DNA of 64,000 nt from Pseudodesulfovibrio profundus (GCF_900217235.1 NZ_LT907975.1:2579001-2643000), one strand, 5' to 3'. Counted from the stretch's first letter, positions 24,979 through 33,419 are shown. A program made the numbers and translations. The notes: generated by a model not told the origin, from the sequence alone.

Positions 24979-26220
24979 ATGATGAAATATAATAAATTGT
25001 TAGACGTTATGTACGTCCGTGTCTCCCTTATTGCCTTTATTGCGGCGTTTTCCGCTTTGATCCTTGCCGGTCCGGCCATGGCCGAAACCGATGAGGAAAA
25101 GGGGATGTTTGACGTCAAGCTGGCCAAAGATCCTGAGCCGCTTGCCGATGACATTGAGGCCAGCCTTGACCACCTTTTCGCCATGATTGAGGACCCGTCG
25201 ATCCAGATCGACATGGCCAAGCTCGACCCCATGCTCGATTTCGTGGTCAACGGTACCGAAGACCCCAAGGATATCAAACCGGCCAAGCGCTTTTCCGGCA
25301 ACGGCATCTGCCTGCGGGAAAGCATCAATGCCGACATGGATACCATCACCCGATACTTCTACAACCCGGATATTCCGAACTTCCTGCTGTGCCCTGCCGT
25401 ATTGCGACTCTCGGGCTGGTATCCTGACAGCGAGTTCCTGCAGCGCAAAACACCCCTGTGGGAGGAGCTTGATTCCTTTGAAGCTCCCATTCAGACCCGC
25501 GGCAAGGAATTTGAAGCCTGCACCCCTGATTCTTTTGGTGAAGCGTACTTTCGTTATGATATCAACCGGTTGATCAATCTGGTGAAGTATCAGGGAAAGA
25601 ACGTCATTATTTCCGTATCCCTGCAGGATGACGAGTCCGATGTCGGTCGCAAGGGCGCCATCATCAATGATCAGGAGTGGGATTACTTCTATTCCGGTAT
25701 CGAGGGCCTGAATCGTGGACTGATCGGCTGGATGGACACGTTCATGTATAATTCGGCATCCGTACTGATTTACGTCGAGCACGATGCAGCCACCCGCAAG
25801 GGGTCCACCTTCCTGTTCAAGTGGCTGAAGGCCGGTTGGGCCGGGATGAACGTCGTCAAGCGCAAGCACATCTACGATGGTACTCTGCGTTATGTTCGCA
25901 GCATGTCCAAGGTGCTGGAAAGCCCGGATTTGACACCGGAGGAACTGGCAGCAGGTATGCGTGTGGTCGAGGAATTGACCGGCCCGCAGGTGGATGAATA
26001 CATCGCCCAGTACGCCAAAAATTTTGAACTGCGCTTTCAGGACAACCCCAAGCTTTCCAGCAAGGAATACTCCAAGATCATCGCTGACGGCGGATATGCC
26101 GAAGTGTTGGACAAAGAAGAGCGAATATCCCTTCTGTATCTGGAAAAGCTCAAGGCCATGCTCGGCATGGAAACCCTGGTTGACCTCACGTCGTCGCCAG
26201 TGGCCGACGCGAAAAACTAA
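24979..26220 (+). CDS. Exported protein of unknown function
   Basis: 413 residues with a clear signal peptide (hydrophobic core about 15-30, cleavage near G-P-A-M-A-E). The mature part is acidic, mostly alpha-helical by composition, with two conserved-looking patches: F-S-G-N-G-I-C-L-R-E-S and F-L-L-C-P-A-V-L-R-L-S-G-W-Y. Three Cys only; no haem or metal motif. An internal ATG at 25009 would give a tighter signal peptide and may be the real start. It ends before a strong terminator, so it is a single-gene unit. I do not recognise a family. Confidence 0.72.
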   Translation: MMKYNKLLDVMYVRVSLIAFIAAFSALILAGPAMAETDEEKGMFDVKLAKDPEPLADDIEASLDHLFAMIEDPSIQIDMAKLDPMLDFVVNGTEDPKDIKPAKRFSGNGICLRESINADMDTITRYFYNPDIPNFLLCPAVLRLSGWYPDSEFLQRKTPLWEELDSFEAPIQTRGKEFEACTPDSFGEAYFRYDINRLINLVKYQGKNVIISVSLQDDESDVGRKGAIINDQEWDYFYSGIEGLNRGLIGWMDTFMYNSASVLIYVEHDAATRKGSTFLFKWLKAGWAGMNVVKRKHIYDGTLRYVRSMSKVLESPDLTPEELAAGMRVVEELTGPQVDEYIAQYAKNFELRFQDNPKLSSKEYSKIIADGGYAEVLDKEERISLLYLEKLKAMLGMETLVDLTSSPVADAKN

Positions 26221-26255
26221 TACGCCTCTAGCCAATGGCTGCAATGGACGTTACA

Positions 26256-26295
26256 TTGACGGCGCACCGTGTATATGGTGCGCCGTCAATTTTTT
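26256..26295 (+). terminator. Rho-independent terminator
   Basis: Perfect 13-bp stem TTGACGGCGCACC / GGTGCGCCGTCAA (26256-26268 and 26277-26289) with an 8-nt loop and six T. Ends the preceding exported-protein gene and isolates the next small gene. Confidence 0.95.
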
Positions 26296-26309
26296 AGCGA
26301 GGAGTGATC

Positions 26310-26483
26310 ATGATCATCGAAGAAAGCGAAGCCAAATTCAAATTTTGCCCATTGCTCAAGACTGCCGACGATAAGATGAAGATGTGCCAGACCACCATGT
26401 GCATGATGTGGCGTTGGGCCGACGACGAAAAAGAGAAAGGGTACTGTGGACTGGCCGGTACGGCTGTACAGGGTGCCAAATAA
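26310..26483 (+). CDS. 57-residue Cys/Met-rich protein
   Basis: Small soluble protein with a GAGGAG site 5 nt before the ATG, directly after a terminator. It has four Cys (about C13, C26, C31, C47) in the settings F-K-F-C-P-L-L, M-C-Q-T-T-M-C-M-M-W and Y-C-G-L, suited to bind a metal or an iron-sulfur cluster. Also W-R-W-A followed by acidic residues. Its codon choice matches the neighbours. No family recognised. It precedes fliJ by 44 nt but nothing links it to motility. Confidence 0.68.
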   Translation: MIIEESEAKFKFCPLLKTADDKMKMCQTTMCMMWRWADDEKEKGYCGLAGTAVQGAK

Positions 26484-26526
26484 CAGACGCTTCTTCGCCT
26501 TCGGGTGATGTGTGGCGAGTCATGAT

Positions 26527-26967
26527 ATGGCAAAGAAATTTTCATTCAAACTCGACAAGGTGCTGGACTACCGGGCGCAGTTGGAAGATCAGGCCAAGGC
26601 CGCTCTTGCTGCTGCGCAGGCAGCCCATGATACCCAGCAAGCCAAGGTTCACGGGCTTCAGAGCCAGTTGGCGAAGCATATGGACAACGAAGAAAAGTCC
26701 CGAAAATCCACCAACGACATGTGGCTTTGGCGACAATTCAAGACCGCACTCGAACAGGATATCGAGCGGGAACGAATGGAATTGAGTCGGTTGGAACTCA
26801 ATTTGCATCAACGCCGCCAGGAAGCGGTCGACCGCTCTCGGGACAAGAAGCTGCTGGAAAAGCTCAAACAAACCCAAGCCAAGAAGCATCATGAAGAACA
26901 AAGTGCGCGCGAAGAAAAAGAAAACGACGAGATGGCAACCATTCGGTTCCAATCTCAAGATTTCTAA
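26527..26967 (+). CDS. fliJ: Flagellar export chaperone FliJ
   Basis: 146-residue all-helical coiled-coil protein starting F-K-L-D-K-V-L-D-Y-R, the usual FliJ opening, followed by heptad-rich Ala/Gln/Lys segments. FliJ escorts export substrates and interacts with the FliI ATPase stalk at the flagellar export gate. The internal ATG at 26527 is preferred over an upstream GTG (26512). It overlaps motE by 77 nt, so expression is coupled. Other flagellar genes are outside the window. Confidence 0.83.
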   Translation: MAKKFSFKLDKVLDYRAQLEDQAKAALAAAQAAHDTQQAKVHGLQSQLAKHMDNEEKSRKSTNDMWLWRQFKTALEQDIERERMELSRLELNLHQRRQEAVDRSRDKKLLEKLKQTQAKKHHEEQSAREEKENDEMATIRFQSQDF

Positions 26968-27610
26968 GGTTCTGATCAGTCTCATATTTCTCGCTTTGAT
27001 GAAGATCGCTGTTTTCGGCATGGTCAGTGTCGATTCCGTGACGCTCAAAGTTGTCGAAGCCGTCATGCCCGAAGCGCTGCCCAGTGTGGCTGTGGCCGCT
27101 GAAGGCGATCAGCAAGCCGATACGCCCATAGCTGACAAGGCAGATTCTCAGGCGAATCGTGCCAAGGAAGCCGAAGCACAGGCCGACAAGGCAGCAGAGG
27201 ACGTGCGGACCGAAAAGGATTTGCCCCAGGAGTGGAAAGCTCTCAAACGCAAGGAAGAGGAGCTTGCCATCAAGGAGCGTACCCTGCGCGAGCTGGAGTC
27301 CACCATCAAGGCCGAGGCGGCCCGGGTAGAGAAGATGCATGCCGAGATGCGGCAGATGCTGGAAGAAGCCAAGGGCATCAAGGACAAGCGCGTCAAGCAG
27401 TTGGTTGACATGATCTCCAACACCAAGGCCAAGAAGGCTGCCGAGATTTTGCAGACCATGGAAACCGATCTGGCCGTCAAGGTTCTTTCCGGTATGCGTG
27501 GCCGTCAGGCTGGCGAGATTCTCTCCTTTGTCGAAGCAAAGAAGGCCGCCGAGCTGTCGGAAAAGCTCACCGAATTGCAGATTCCTTTCATGGACGATGG
27601 GCAGCAATAA
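26891..27610 (+). CDS. MotE/MgtE-N-like motility protein
   Basis: 239 residues: basic N-terminus, one membrane helix (about 23-45), an Ala/Glu-rich linker and long coiled coil (about 85-165), then a MgtE-N/FliG-like helical domain (K-A-K-K-A-A-E-I-L-Q-T-M-E-T-D-L-A-V-K-V-L-S). The layout fits periplasmic MotE-type chaperones that stabilise the stator protein MotB. The overlap with fliJ supports a motility role. A perfect hairpin terminator follows. Symbol motE is possible but not proven. Confidence 0.78.
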   Translation: MKNKVRAKKKKTTRWQPFGSNLKISKVLISLIFLALMKIAVFGMVSVDSVTLKVVEAVMPEALPSVAVAAEGDQQADTPIADKADSQANRAKEAEAQADKAAEDVRTEKDLPQEWKALKRKEEELAIKERTLRELESTIKAEAARVEKMHAEMRQMLEEAKGIKDKRVKQLVDMISNTKAKKAAEILQTMETDLAVKVLSGMRGRQAGEILSFVEAKKAAELSEKLTELQIPFMDDGQQ

Positions 27611-27644
27611 GTTTGATATCAGTTGAGTATAGAAATGATGAAAG

Positions 27645-27674
27645 GCCACTCTGTTCGCAGGGTGGCTTTTTTTT
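27645..27674 (+). terminator. Terminator of fliJ-motE
   Basis: 9-bp stem GCCACTCTG / CAGGGTGGC with a TTCG tetraloop and eight T. Confidence 0.95.
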
Positions 27675-27680
27675 GTGGGA

Positions 27681-28175
27681 AATCAGATTATGGGCGTTTC
27701 ACGCCGATTTGTCGGGTGACTTTGCCTCCGGCGGGTAAGGACTCGCGCCCTTGCATCCCCTATAGCGCCTTCGGCGGAGGCTATTGCTTGTTGACTGACT
27801 GCAACTTGAAAAGAGATCACCCTCGCCAACGGCGACAGTTGGATTCCAAAGGGTATAGCCCTTTGGCCGCCGGAGGCGAAATCATCCATCAAATCCGCCG
27901 CAGGCGGTTTCCCATTTTGATTTGATGGCGTGGAAATCAGAATATGAATGGCGCTTTTGCGCCGATTTGTCAGGTGACTTCGCCTCCGGCGGGCAAGGAC
28001 TTGCGCCCTTGCATCCCCTGTAGCGCCTTCGGCGGAGGCTATTGCTTGCTGATTGGCTGCAACCTGAAAAGAGACCACCCTTTGCCAACGGCGACAGCGG
28101 GTTTCCAAAGGGTATAGCCCTTTGGCTGCCGGAGGCGTAATCATCTATCAAATCCGCCACAGGCGGTTTCCTATT
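27681..28175. repeat. Two tandem copies of a structured intergenic repeat
   Basis: Unit 1 (27681-27916) and unit 2 (27935-28175) are alike over nearly their whole length, with corresponding points 254-259 bp apart. Each has an outer stem of GCCTCCGGCGG pairing with CCGCCGGAGGC (27724-27734 and 27867-27877; the second copy at 27982-27992 and 28126-28136 has one change), an inner hairpin CCAAAGGG/CCCTTTGG around a 5-nt loop (27846-27866), a GCCTTCGGC loop, and a terminal CCGCC/GGCGG hairpin. Reading frames here lack starts and ribosome sites, so I regard it as non-coding. Fills the gap of over 500 bp between motE and trmJ. Confidence 0.85.
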
Positions 28176-28197
28176 ATATATCTACCGGATACGAAGA

Positions 28198-28947
28198 CTA
28201 CTTCTTCTTGTCCGGGCCGTAGGTACGCACAAACCATTGAATCTGGCGACAAACACCCATGAGCAGATTGAACTCGTTCCGTCTGAGATTGATTTTTGAG
28301 AAGAACCGCCGAACAGGTAACATCCAATAGTCGGGGTTGTCGTCCTTGAGAAAATCGATGGCCAGCAAACTTTCCTGCAGATTGGAGAAAAGAGCTTCCT
28401 GCTCCTGAACGGTGGTGGGGCGCTCCTGAGGCGGTCCGTCAGCCTCAAAAGGCTTGTCCAGAGACTTCTTGAAACACTCGTACAAAACAACGACCACAGC
28501 CTGGGCAAGGTTCAGGGATGTGCCTTCGCGGCTGGTCGGGATGGTCATCAGACCGGAACAGAGACTGGTCTCCTCATTGGTCAATCCTTTGTCTTCCGGG
28601 CCGAAAACAATGGCGACCTTGCCGCCGGACCGCAGCCGGTCATTGACGACATCCGAGAGGGTGGACGGGGTCATGATGCCTTTTCGCCATCCGCCGGTAC
28701 GTGCGGTGGTGCCGTAGACCGAGGTGAATCCTTCGAGTGCTTCCGGGAGGGTCTCGACGATGGTCGCATTTTCGAGAACGTGCTTGGCGTGGGCCGTTGC
28801 CAGCGGGCGGGCCTTGTCCATATCGAAATTGTACGGATCGACCAGAATGAGGTTGGTGACTCCCATGTTCAGACAGGCACGGGCGGCACTTCCTACATTC
28901 TCCGGGAACTTGGGCCGGAACAGGACCACGGCGAGATTCTCAAGCAT
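28198..28947 (-). CDS. trmJ: TrmJ/SpoU-family RNA 2'-O-methyltransferase
   Basis: SPOUT methyltransferase expected to methylate ribose 32 of tRNA. Motif 1 P-E-N-V-G-S-A-A-R-A near residues 15-24, motif 2 V-F-G-P-E-D-K-G-L-T-N-E-E, and motif 3 S-L-N-L-A-Q-A-V are present. The C-terminal helical extension (about 165-249) with N-L-R-R-N-E-F matches TrmJ rather than TrmL. Start M-L-E-N-L-A has GGAGG 4 nt upstream; a longer frame exists. Runs towards the tandem repeats. Confidence 0.92.
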   Translation of the reverse strand: MLENLAVVLFRPKFPENVGSAARACLNMGVTNLILVDPYNFDMDKARPLATAHAKHVLENATIVETLPEALEGFTSVYGTTARTGGWRKGIMTPSTLSDVVNDRLRSGGKVAIVFGPEDKGLTNEETSLCSGLMTIPTSREGTSLNLAQAVVVVLYECFKKSLDKPFEADGPPQERPTTVQEQEALFSNLQESLLAIDFLKDDNPDYWMLPVRRFFSKINLRRNEFNLLMGVCRQIQWFVRTYGPDKKK

Positions 28948-29029
28948 ATTTCCTCCGGGTAACGGATCGGGTGAAAAAAACGGAACGACGCCATGTATCC
29001 CCAAGACGTCGAGATGTCAAAAGGAGACA

Positions 29030-29845
29030 CTACTGTCGGATCTTTGTTGGACTGAGCTTTTCCAGGTCTTTCATGCAGTCATGCATTATGTGATCGTAAC
29101 GCCCGCTTTCCTTGAGTTTGAGTAGCCCTGTGTTGAATTGTTCGATGAGCGTTTGTGCGTTGGGAACGTTCTTGGAAATAAGCAGGTAAATTGGGCCGCT
29201 TCGTAATGGTTGGGGATGGTAGGTGATCGTCTTTGCGCTGGGGAGTCCGATTTGCGTGTTAAGAATGAAGCATCCCACACTCTTGGAGCAGGGAAAAACA
29301 TCAATCCGACCGGAAATGAGCTTGCGAAGATTGACCTCGTCCGAAGGGGCCAGTTCGAGTTTTCCGGCGTGCTGCCTGGTGATTGCCCTCAACTGGTCGA
29401 TATAGGTGTACCCCAGCGTGGCCCCGATTTTCAAATGACCAACATCCTCAATGCGTGCCCAGTCGAATGGACGGGATTTATTGTAAAAGAAGACCGTATC
29501 CACTGTGAATAGCGGTTTGCTGAACAGGAAGTATCGCTGTCGTTTTTTGGTTTTGCGCCAACCGACCGAGCCATGATGGTCATCATGCGCTGCGAGGTCC
29601 AGTGCGCGCTTCCATGGTGCATAGTCGTATTCGACAAGTATATCGCTTTGGGCAAAGGCCTCTGTGATCATACGGCTTCCAACACCTCCATGAAGTAGGT
29701 GTTCAGAAAAAAGCGGAGGCCATTCTCCATTGGTCAGCACCAGAGTTTGGGCAGAAACAGGGGTGGCCGCCATGAGTGTGATGAATGCGGCCAGAGCAAT
29801 AAGGTTCAAGCGTGCTTTTTTACTTCTGAAGACGTTCTCCGCCAA
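29030..29845 (-). CDS. Periplasmic solute-binding protein, SBP_bac_3 type
   Basis: 271 residues with a signal peptide (A-L-A-A-F-I-T-L-M-A-A-T-P-V-S-A then Q). The binding domain has N-G-E-W-P-P-L-F, G-x-x-x-R-M-I-T-E-A-F and Y-A-P-W-K-R-A-L, common to stand-alone amino-acid-like binding proteins of Proteobacteria that lack transport partners. The start is a TTG with weak ribosome site, so the first residues are uncertain. Distinct from the anchored version at 12 kb. Ligand unknown. Confidence 0.83.
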   Translation of the reverse strand: MAENVFRSKKARLNLIALAAFITLMAATPVSAQTLVLTNGEWPPLFSEHLLHGGVGSRMITEAFAQSDILVEYDYAPWKRALDLAAHDDHHGSVGWRKTKKRQRYFLFSKPLFTVDTVFFYNKSRPFDWARIEDVGHLKIGATLGYTYIDQLRAITRQHAGKLELAPSDEVNLRKLISGRIDVFPCSKSVGCFILNTQIGLPSAKTITYHPQPLRSGPIYLLISKNVPNAQTLIEQFNTGLLKLKESGRYDHIMHDCMKDLEKLSPTKIRQ

Positions 29846-30210
29846 TGGTGCCGCTCTACGACATCCTAAAAGTTCCTGGAATCTAAGGGGTATTACTATA
29901 TGGGTGTGAATTCTTCAAGAAAGATAATCATCAATAGACGCGAACCGATGAATAAATGATCAATAATCCCGACATAAAAAGCTCGACTGACCCGTCAGTC
30001 AAAAAAAGGGTAATGATAACAAAACGCTAATAAAATCAGGCGTTGACGATAGCAAAATTGGAAATATGCGTTGCGGCAATAGTGAAAATATGCCATAAGT
30101 TCAGACAGAATGGAGAAATCTCCTTCGAGGTGTTTTTATCGGGTAATTAACGTTCCCGGTAATTTAGTTGCGGTCCATATTAACCTTTTTGCGGTCCTTT
30201 AGGAGGAAAC
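29846..30210. promoter_or_regulatory. 365-bp promoter/leader region of the TRAP transporter
   Basis: A+T-rich gap without a gene. It contains an inverted repeat GACTGAC-CC-GTCAGTC (29985-30000) flanked by A-runs, a 9-bp direct repeat TTGCGGTCC at 30168-30176 and 30189-30197 (21 bp, two helical turns apart), and the strong AGGAGG ribosome site of the binding protein. No sigma-54 or known riboswitch signature seen. Confidence 0.5.
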
Positions 30211-31179
30211 ATGAAACGGATTCTCATCCTGGTCTTGGCGCTTGCCGTTGTTCTCGGCATGGCGTTCACTGCTCAAGCCAAAAAACGTTACGTCTTCGGC
30301 GGCGGCCCCGCCGGTGGAACATTTCAGACTGTTGCCAACGGCATTCAGGTTTACGGTCCTATTAAGAGTAATCCCAACTTTTCGGTCAAGGCCCAGTCTT
30401 CCGGTGGTTCCGTTGAGAACCTGCGTACCACCAACGCTGGACGCGTGGCGTTTTCCACTGTCTACGCCGGTGAGGTTTTCCTTGGTCGCAACGGCAAGAT
30501 GAAGAACGACCCGCGCAAGTATGAAAACGTACTGGTCGTCGGTTATTTGTACGGTGCTCCGGCCCAGCTCGTTGTTCGTGAAGGTTCCGGTATTACATCC
30601 GCCAAGGACCTGGCCGGCAAGAAAGTCGGTGTCGGCAATGCCGGTTCCGGTGCGTTTGCCAACTGTGAGCGCTTTTTCACCCACCTGGGCATCTGGGATA
30701 AGATCGAACGAAACGCCATGGGCTACAACGACGCTGCTCAGGCCTTCGGTAACGAACAGCTCGACGCCTTCTGGCTGCTGACCGCCTTCCCGTCCGGTGC
30801 GGTTATAATGGCTGCCCAGACCAACGATATCAATCTCATCGACCTCGGCAAGGATGCCGCTGATTCCGGGTACTTCGAAGAATACCCCTACTTCGGCAAG
30901 CTGACCATTCCCGCCGGTACCTACCGTGGCGTCGACAAGGACACCCCGTCCTTCTTTGACTCCGCGCTGCTGGTTGCCAATGCCAAGGTCAATCCCGACC
31001 ACGTATACGAACTCATGTCTGCCGTCTGGTCCGAAGAAGGCCTGAAGCACATGGTCGGCCAGAAGAAGACCTTCAAGGCCATGTCCGTTGCTGACGGTCT
31101 CAAGGGCGTCAATCCTGCTGCCACTCCGTTGCACCCCGGTGCGATCAAGTTCTGGAAGGAAAAAGGCGTTCTCAAGTAG
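30211..31179 (+). CDS. TAXI-family TRAP transporter solute-binding protein
   Basis: 322 residues, signal peptide about 1-22 (A-F-T-A-Q-A). Mature start Y-V-F-G-G-G-P-A-G-G-T-F-Q-T-V-A-N-G is the TAXI signature, followed by Q-S-S-G-G-S-V-E-N and A-N-x-E motifs. It captures a substrate in the periplasm for the fused permease downstream. Perfect AGGAGG before the ATG suggests high expression. TAXI ligands are mostly dicarboxylates or glutamate-like compounds; the exact one cannot be read. Separated from the permease by two hairpins. Confidence 0.95.
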   Translation: MKRILILVLALAVVLGMAFTAQAKKRYVFGGGPAGGTFQTVANGIQVYGPIKSNPNFSVKAQSSGGSVENLRTTNAGRVAFSTVYAGEVFLGRNGKMKNDPRKYENVLVVGYLYGAPAQLVVREGSGITSAKDLAGKKVGVGNAGSGAFANCERFFTHLGIWDKIERNAMGYNDAAQAFGNEQLDAFWLLTAFPSGAVIMAAQTNDINLIDLGKDAADSGYFEEYPYFGKLTIPAGTYRGVDKDTPSFFDSALLVANAKVNPDHVYELMSAVWSEEGLKHMVGQKKTFKAMSVADGLKGVNPAATPLHPGAIKFWKEKGVLK

Positions 31180-31202
31180 CCTGCCATCCTGATGCATCAT
31201 AG

Positions 31203-31273
31203 CGGGCGGTCCGGTTTGCCGGGCCGCCCGACGACAAAGGGGGCAGGCCGGAAACCGTTCGGTCCGGCCTGCC
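31203..31273 (+). promoter_or_regulatory. Two hairpins between binding protein and permease genes
   Basis: Hairpin A: 31203-31214 with 31219-31230 (12-bp stem with a G.U, TTTG loop). Hairpin B: GGCAGGCCGGA / TCCGGCCTGCC (31242-31252 and 31263-31273). Neither is followed by a T-tract, so they may stabilise or partly attenuate the transcript, giving more binding protein than permease. Confidence 0.6.
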
Positions 31274-31404
31274 AGTCAATCCTTCCTCGCGACTCGCTTC
31301 GTGCAAGAGAGAGTTTCCTGTAGTGGAACGTACTCGGCGGCGGTGCCGGGTGCCGGAGTCCCAGGGTCGCAAGCATCGCCCGGAATGGGCAGACTGAGTG
31401 CGAG

Positions 31405-33330
31405 ATGTATGAAAAATTAAGTAAACTAGAGCAATTCCTTTTCGACTTCCTGTCGGTGGGCATGGTCCTGTTCTATTCATGGTCCGCCGTCTTTGAACCT
31501 GCAGCAACCCAGTACCATCGCGGGGTGTACGTGATCGTCACGTATTTTCTCGTCTTCATGATTTACCAATCCAAGGGCATATTCCGCATCATCGATTATC
31601 TGCTGATGGCAGCGTCGGTGGTGACGGTCGGCTATTGGATAATGAATTTTGAGGCCATCAACTATCGGACCGGGATCGAAACCGAAGTGGATCAGTGGAT
31701 GGCCATGGTCGGAGTGCTCATCGGTGTCGAGCTGGCTCGACGCGTTGTCGGCAACGTGTTTGTCATCATCGGCGTCGCCATGCTTCTCTTTGGCATGTAT
31801 GGCGAGCAGATGCCCGAACTCGTCGCCCATGCCGGGGCTACGTTCCCCGAGTTGTGCACGTCCATCTTCTATCGGTCGGACGGTGTCTTCGGTATCATGG
31901 CGAACGTGCTTGCCACCTACATCATCCTGTTCGTGCTCTTTGGCGCGTTTCTGGAACGATGCGGTGCGCAGCGGTTCTTCATCGATTTCCCGCTGGCAGC
32001 GGTGGGCCACAAGATCGGTGGCCCGGCCAAGGTGTCGGTCATCGCATCGGGTTTGTTCGGTTCCATCTCCGGCTCGGCCATCGCCAATACGGTTTCAACC
32101 GGTGCATTCACCATCCCGATGATGAAGAAGGCCGGATTCAAACCGCATGTGGCGGGTGGTATCGAACCCGCGGCATCCATTGGTGGCATGTTCATGCCCC
32201 CGATTATGGGCGCGGGTGGGTTCATCATGGCGGAGATGACCGGCCTGCCGTATTCGCACATCATGCTGGTCGCCATTTTCCCGGCGATCATGTACTTCTT
32301 CTCGGTTTTCGTCATGGTTCATTACGAAGCCAAGAAGGACAACGTGGTGGGTGAGCGGTACAAATACTCGGCTATGGAGATTTTCCGCAACGAATGGCTG
32401 TACACACTGCCGTTGGTCGGTATCACCATCTTCATGCTGGCCGGATATTCTCCGGGATATTCCGCCATCATCGGGCTGGCTATCTGTGTCGGCCTGTCGT
32501 TCAAGGATGGGGACAATGGTATTGATCCCACATTGCTGTGCGTCATGTCGTTCATGGTGCTGTGTCCGTGGCTGGTCAAAATGATTGGATACGTCGGAGG
32601 CGAGGAGGCCGTGGCTGCGGTCAAGCCGTTCCTGTCCGGTCGTATCCTGCTTTTGTACGGTTTGATCGCTGCAGCCGCGCTGTTTGCCTATCGCCGTCAG
32701 ACATTGTCGGGGATGAAGAGTGAAATGAACGAGTTCGTCATTGCCGCGCGCATGGGAACCATCAACTCACTGAAGATCGGCGCCACGGTCGGCGTTATCG
32801 GTATCATTATCGGCGTGCTGACCTATTCCGGTCTGGTGCTGACTTTTGCTGATATCGTTATCGAGCTGGCCCATGGGTCATTGGTCGCCACCATCTTGCT
32901 CATCGCACTGGCCTCGCTGGTGCTGGGTATGGGCGTGCCGGTCACCGCAGCCTATTTGATCACGGCGGTTGTGGCGGTTCCTGCCTTGACCCACCTTGGT
33001 GTCAACGAAGTCGCTGCACACATGATCGTCTATTGGCTGTCGCAGGATTCCAATATCACGCCGCCGGTCTGTATCGCTGCATTCGCCGGGGCGACCATTG
33101 CCAAGGCCAATATGTGGAAGACGGCGTTCACCTCGTTCAAGTTCGCCAAGTTCCTGTATCTGGCCCCGTTCCTGTTTGCGTATATTCCGGCATTCTCACT
33201 GTCGGCATCCCCAACACAGATAGCGATTTGGTTCTCGATAATCACGGTTTGTGTTTTTGTGTACGCATGGTTCCTCAGTGGAATATGGTTCGCGCCTCTC
33301 AGGCGAATGCTTGGGGGTTCTCCTGCATAA
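31405..33330 (+). CDS. TRAP transporter fused permease (DctQ-DctM)
   Basis: 641-residue inner-membrane permease. The N-terminal part (about 1-165) is the small 4-helix subunit and the rest is the large 12-helix DctM subunit, with G-S-I-S-G-S-A-I-A-N-T-V-S-T-G-A, E-P-A-A-S-I-G-G-M-F-M-P-P-I-M-G and G-M-G-V-P-V-T-A-A-Y. Fused permeases accompany TAXI binding proteins. Uses the Na+ or H+ gradient. The start at 31405 has GCGAGATGTATG around it and only a weak ribosome site. Terminator follows at 33355. Confidence 0.95.
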   Translation: MYEKLSKLEQFLFDFLSVGMVLFYSWSAVFEPAATQYHRGVYVIVTYFLVFMIYQSKGIFRIIDYLLMAASVVTVGYWIMNFEAINYRTGIETEVDQWMAMVGVLIGVELARRVVGNVFVIIGVAMLLFGMYGEQMPELVAHAGATFPELCTSIFYRSDGVFGIMANVLATYIILFVLFGAFLERCGAQRFFIDFPLAAVGHKIGGPAKVSVIASGLFGSISGSAIANTVSTGAFTIPMMKKAGFKPHVAGGIEPAASIGGMFMPPIMGAGGFIMAEMTGLPYSHIMLVAIFPAIMYFFSVFVMVHYEAKKDNVVGERYKYSAMEIFRNEWLYTLPLVGITIFMLAGYSPGYSAIIGLAICVGLSFKDGDNGIDPTLLCVMSFMVLCPWLVKMIGYVGGEEAVAAVKPFLSGRILLLYGLIAAAALFAYRRQTLSGMKSEMNEFVIAARMGTINSLKIGATVGVIGIIIGVLTYSGLVLTFADIVIELAHGSLVATILLIALASLVLGMGVPVTAAYLITAVVAVPALTHLGVNEVAAHMIVYWLSQDSNITPPVCIAAFAGATIAKANMWKTAFTSFKFAKFLYLAPFLFAYIPAFSLSASPTQIAIWFSIITVCVFVYAWFLSGIWFAPLRRMLGGSPA

Positions 33331-33354
33331 ATGGAGCGTAACAAAGTAATCGAA

Positions 33355-33382
33355 GAGGTCCGGTTTGCGCCGGGCCTCTTTT
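33355..33382 (+). terminator. Terminator of the TRAP operon
   Basis: 9-bp stem GAGGTCCGG / CCGGGCCTC with one G.U, TTTGCG loop and four T. Confidence 0.85.
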
Positions 33383-33410
33383 CGCGTCAAAAAGGGCGAA
33401 ATACGTAAAA

Positions 33411-33419
33411 TTGGTCCAA
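33411..33419. promoter_or_regulatory. Possible GntR-type operator upstream of malic enzyme
   Basis: Palindrome TTGGTCCAA about 165 bp before the malic enzyme start, similar to FadR/LldR-type half-sites (TTGGTC). A single short match; weak. Confidence 0.2.

Noticed and set aside
25000..26244. 414-codon minus-strand frame opposite the exported-protein gene
   Set aside because: The plus strand has a signal peptide and terminator; the minus frame has neither.
27683..28160. Minus-strand frames of 92-153 codons in the tandem repeats
   Set aside because: They repeat because the DNA repeats; no ribosome site, low-complexity Pro/Arg content, and clear stem structures explain the sequence.
27681..28175. 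CRISPR array
   Set aside because: Only two long units, no short direct repeats with unique spacers.
33411..33419. Firm GntR operator for malic enzyme
   Set aside because: A single 9-bp palindrome is expected by chance at this frequency; kept only as a weak candidate.
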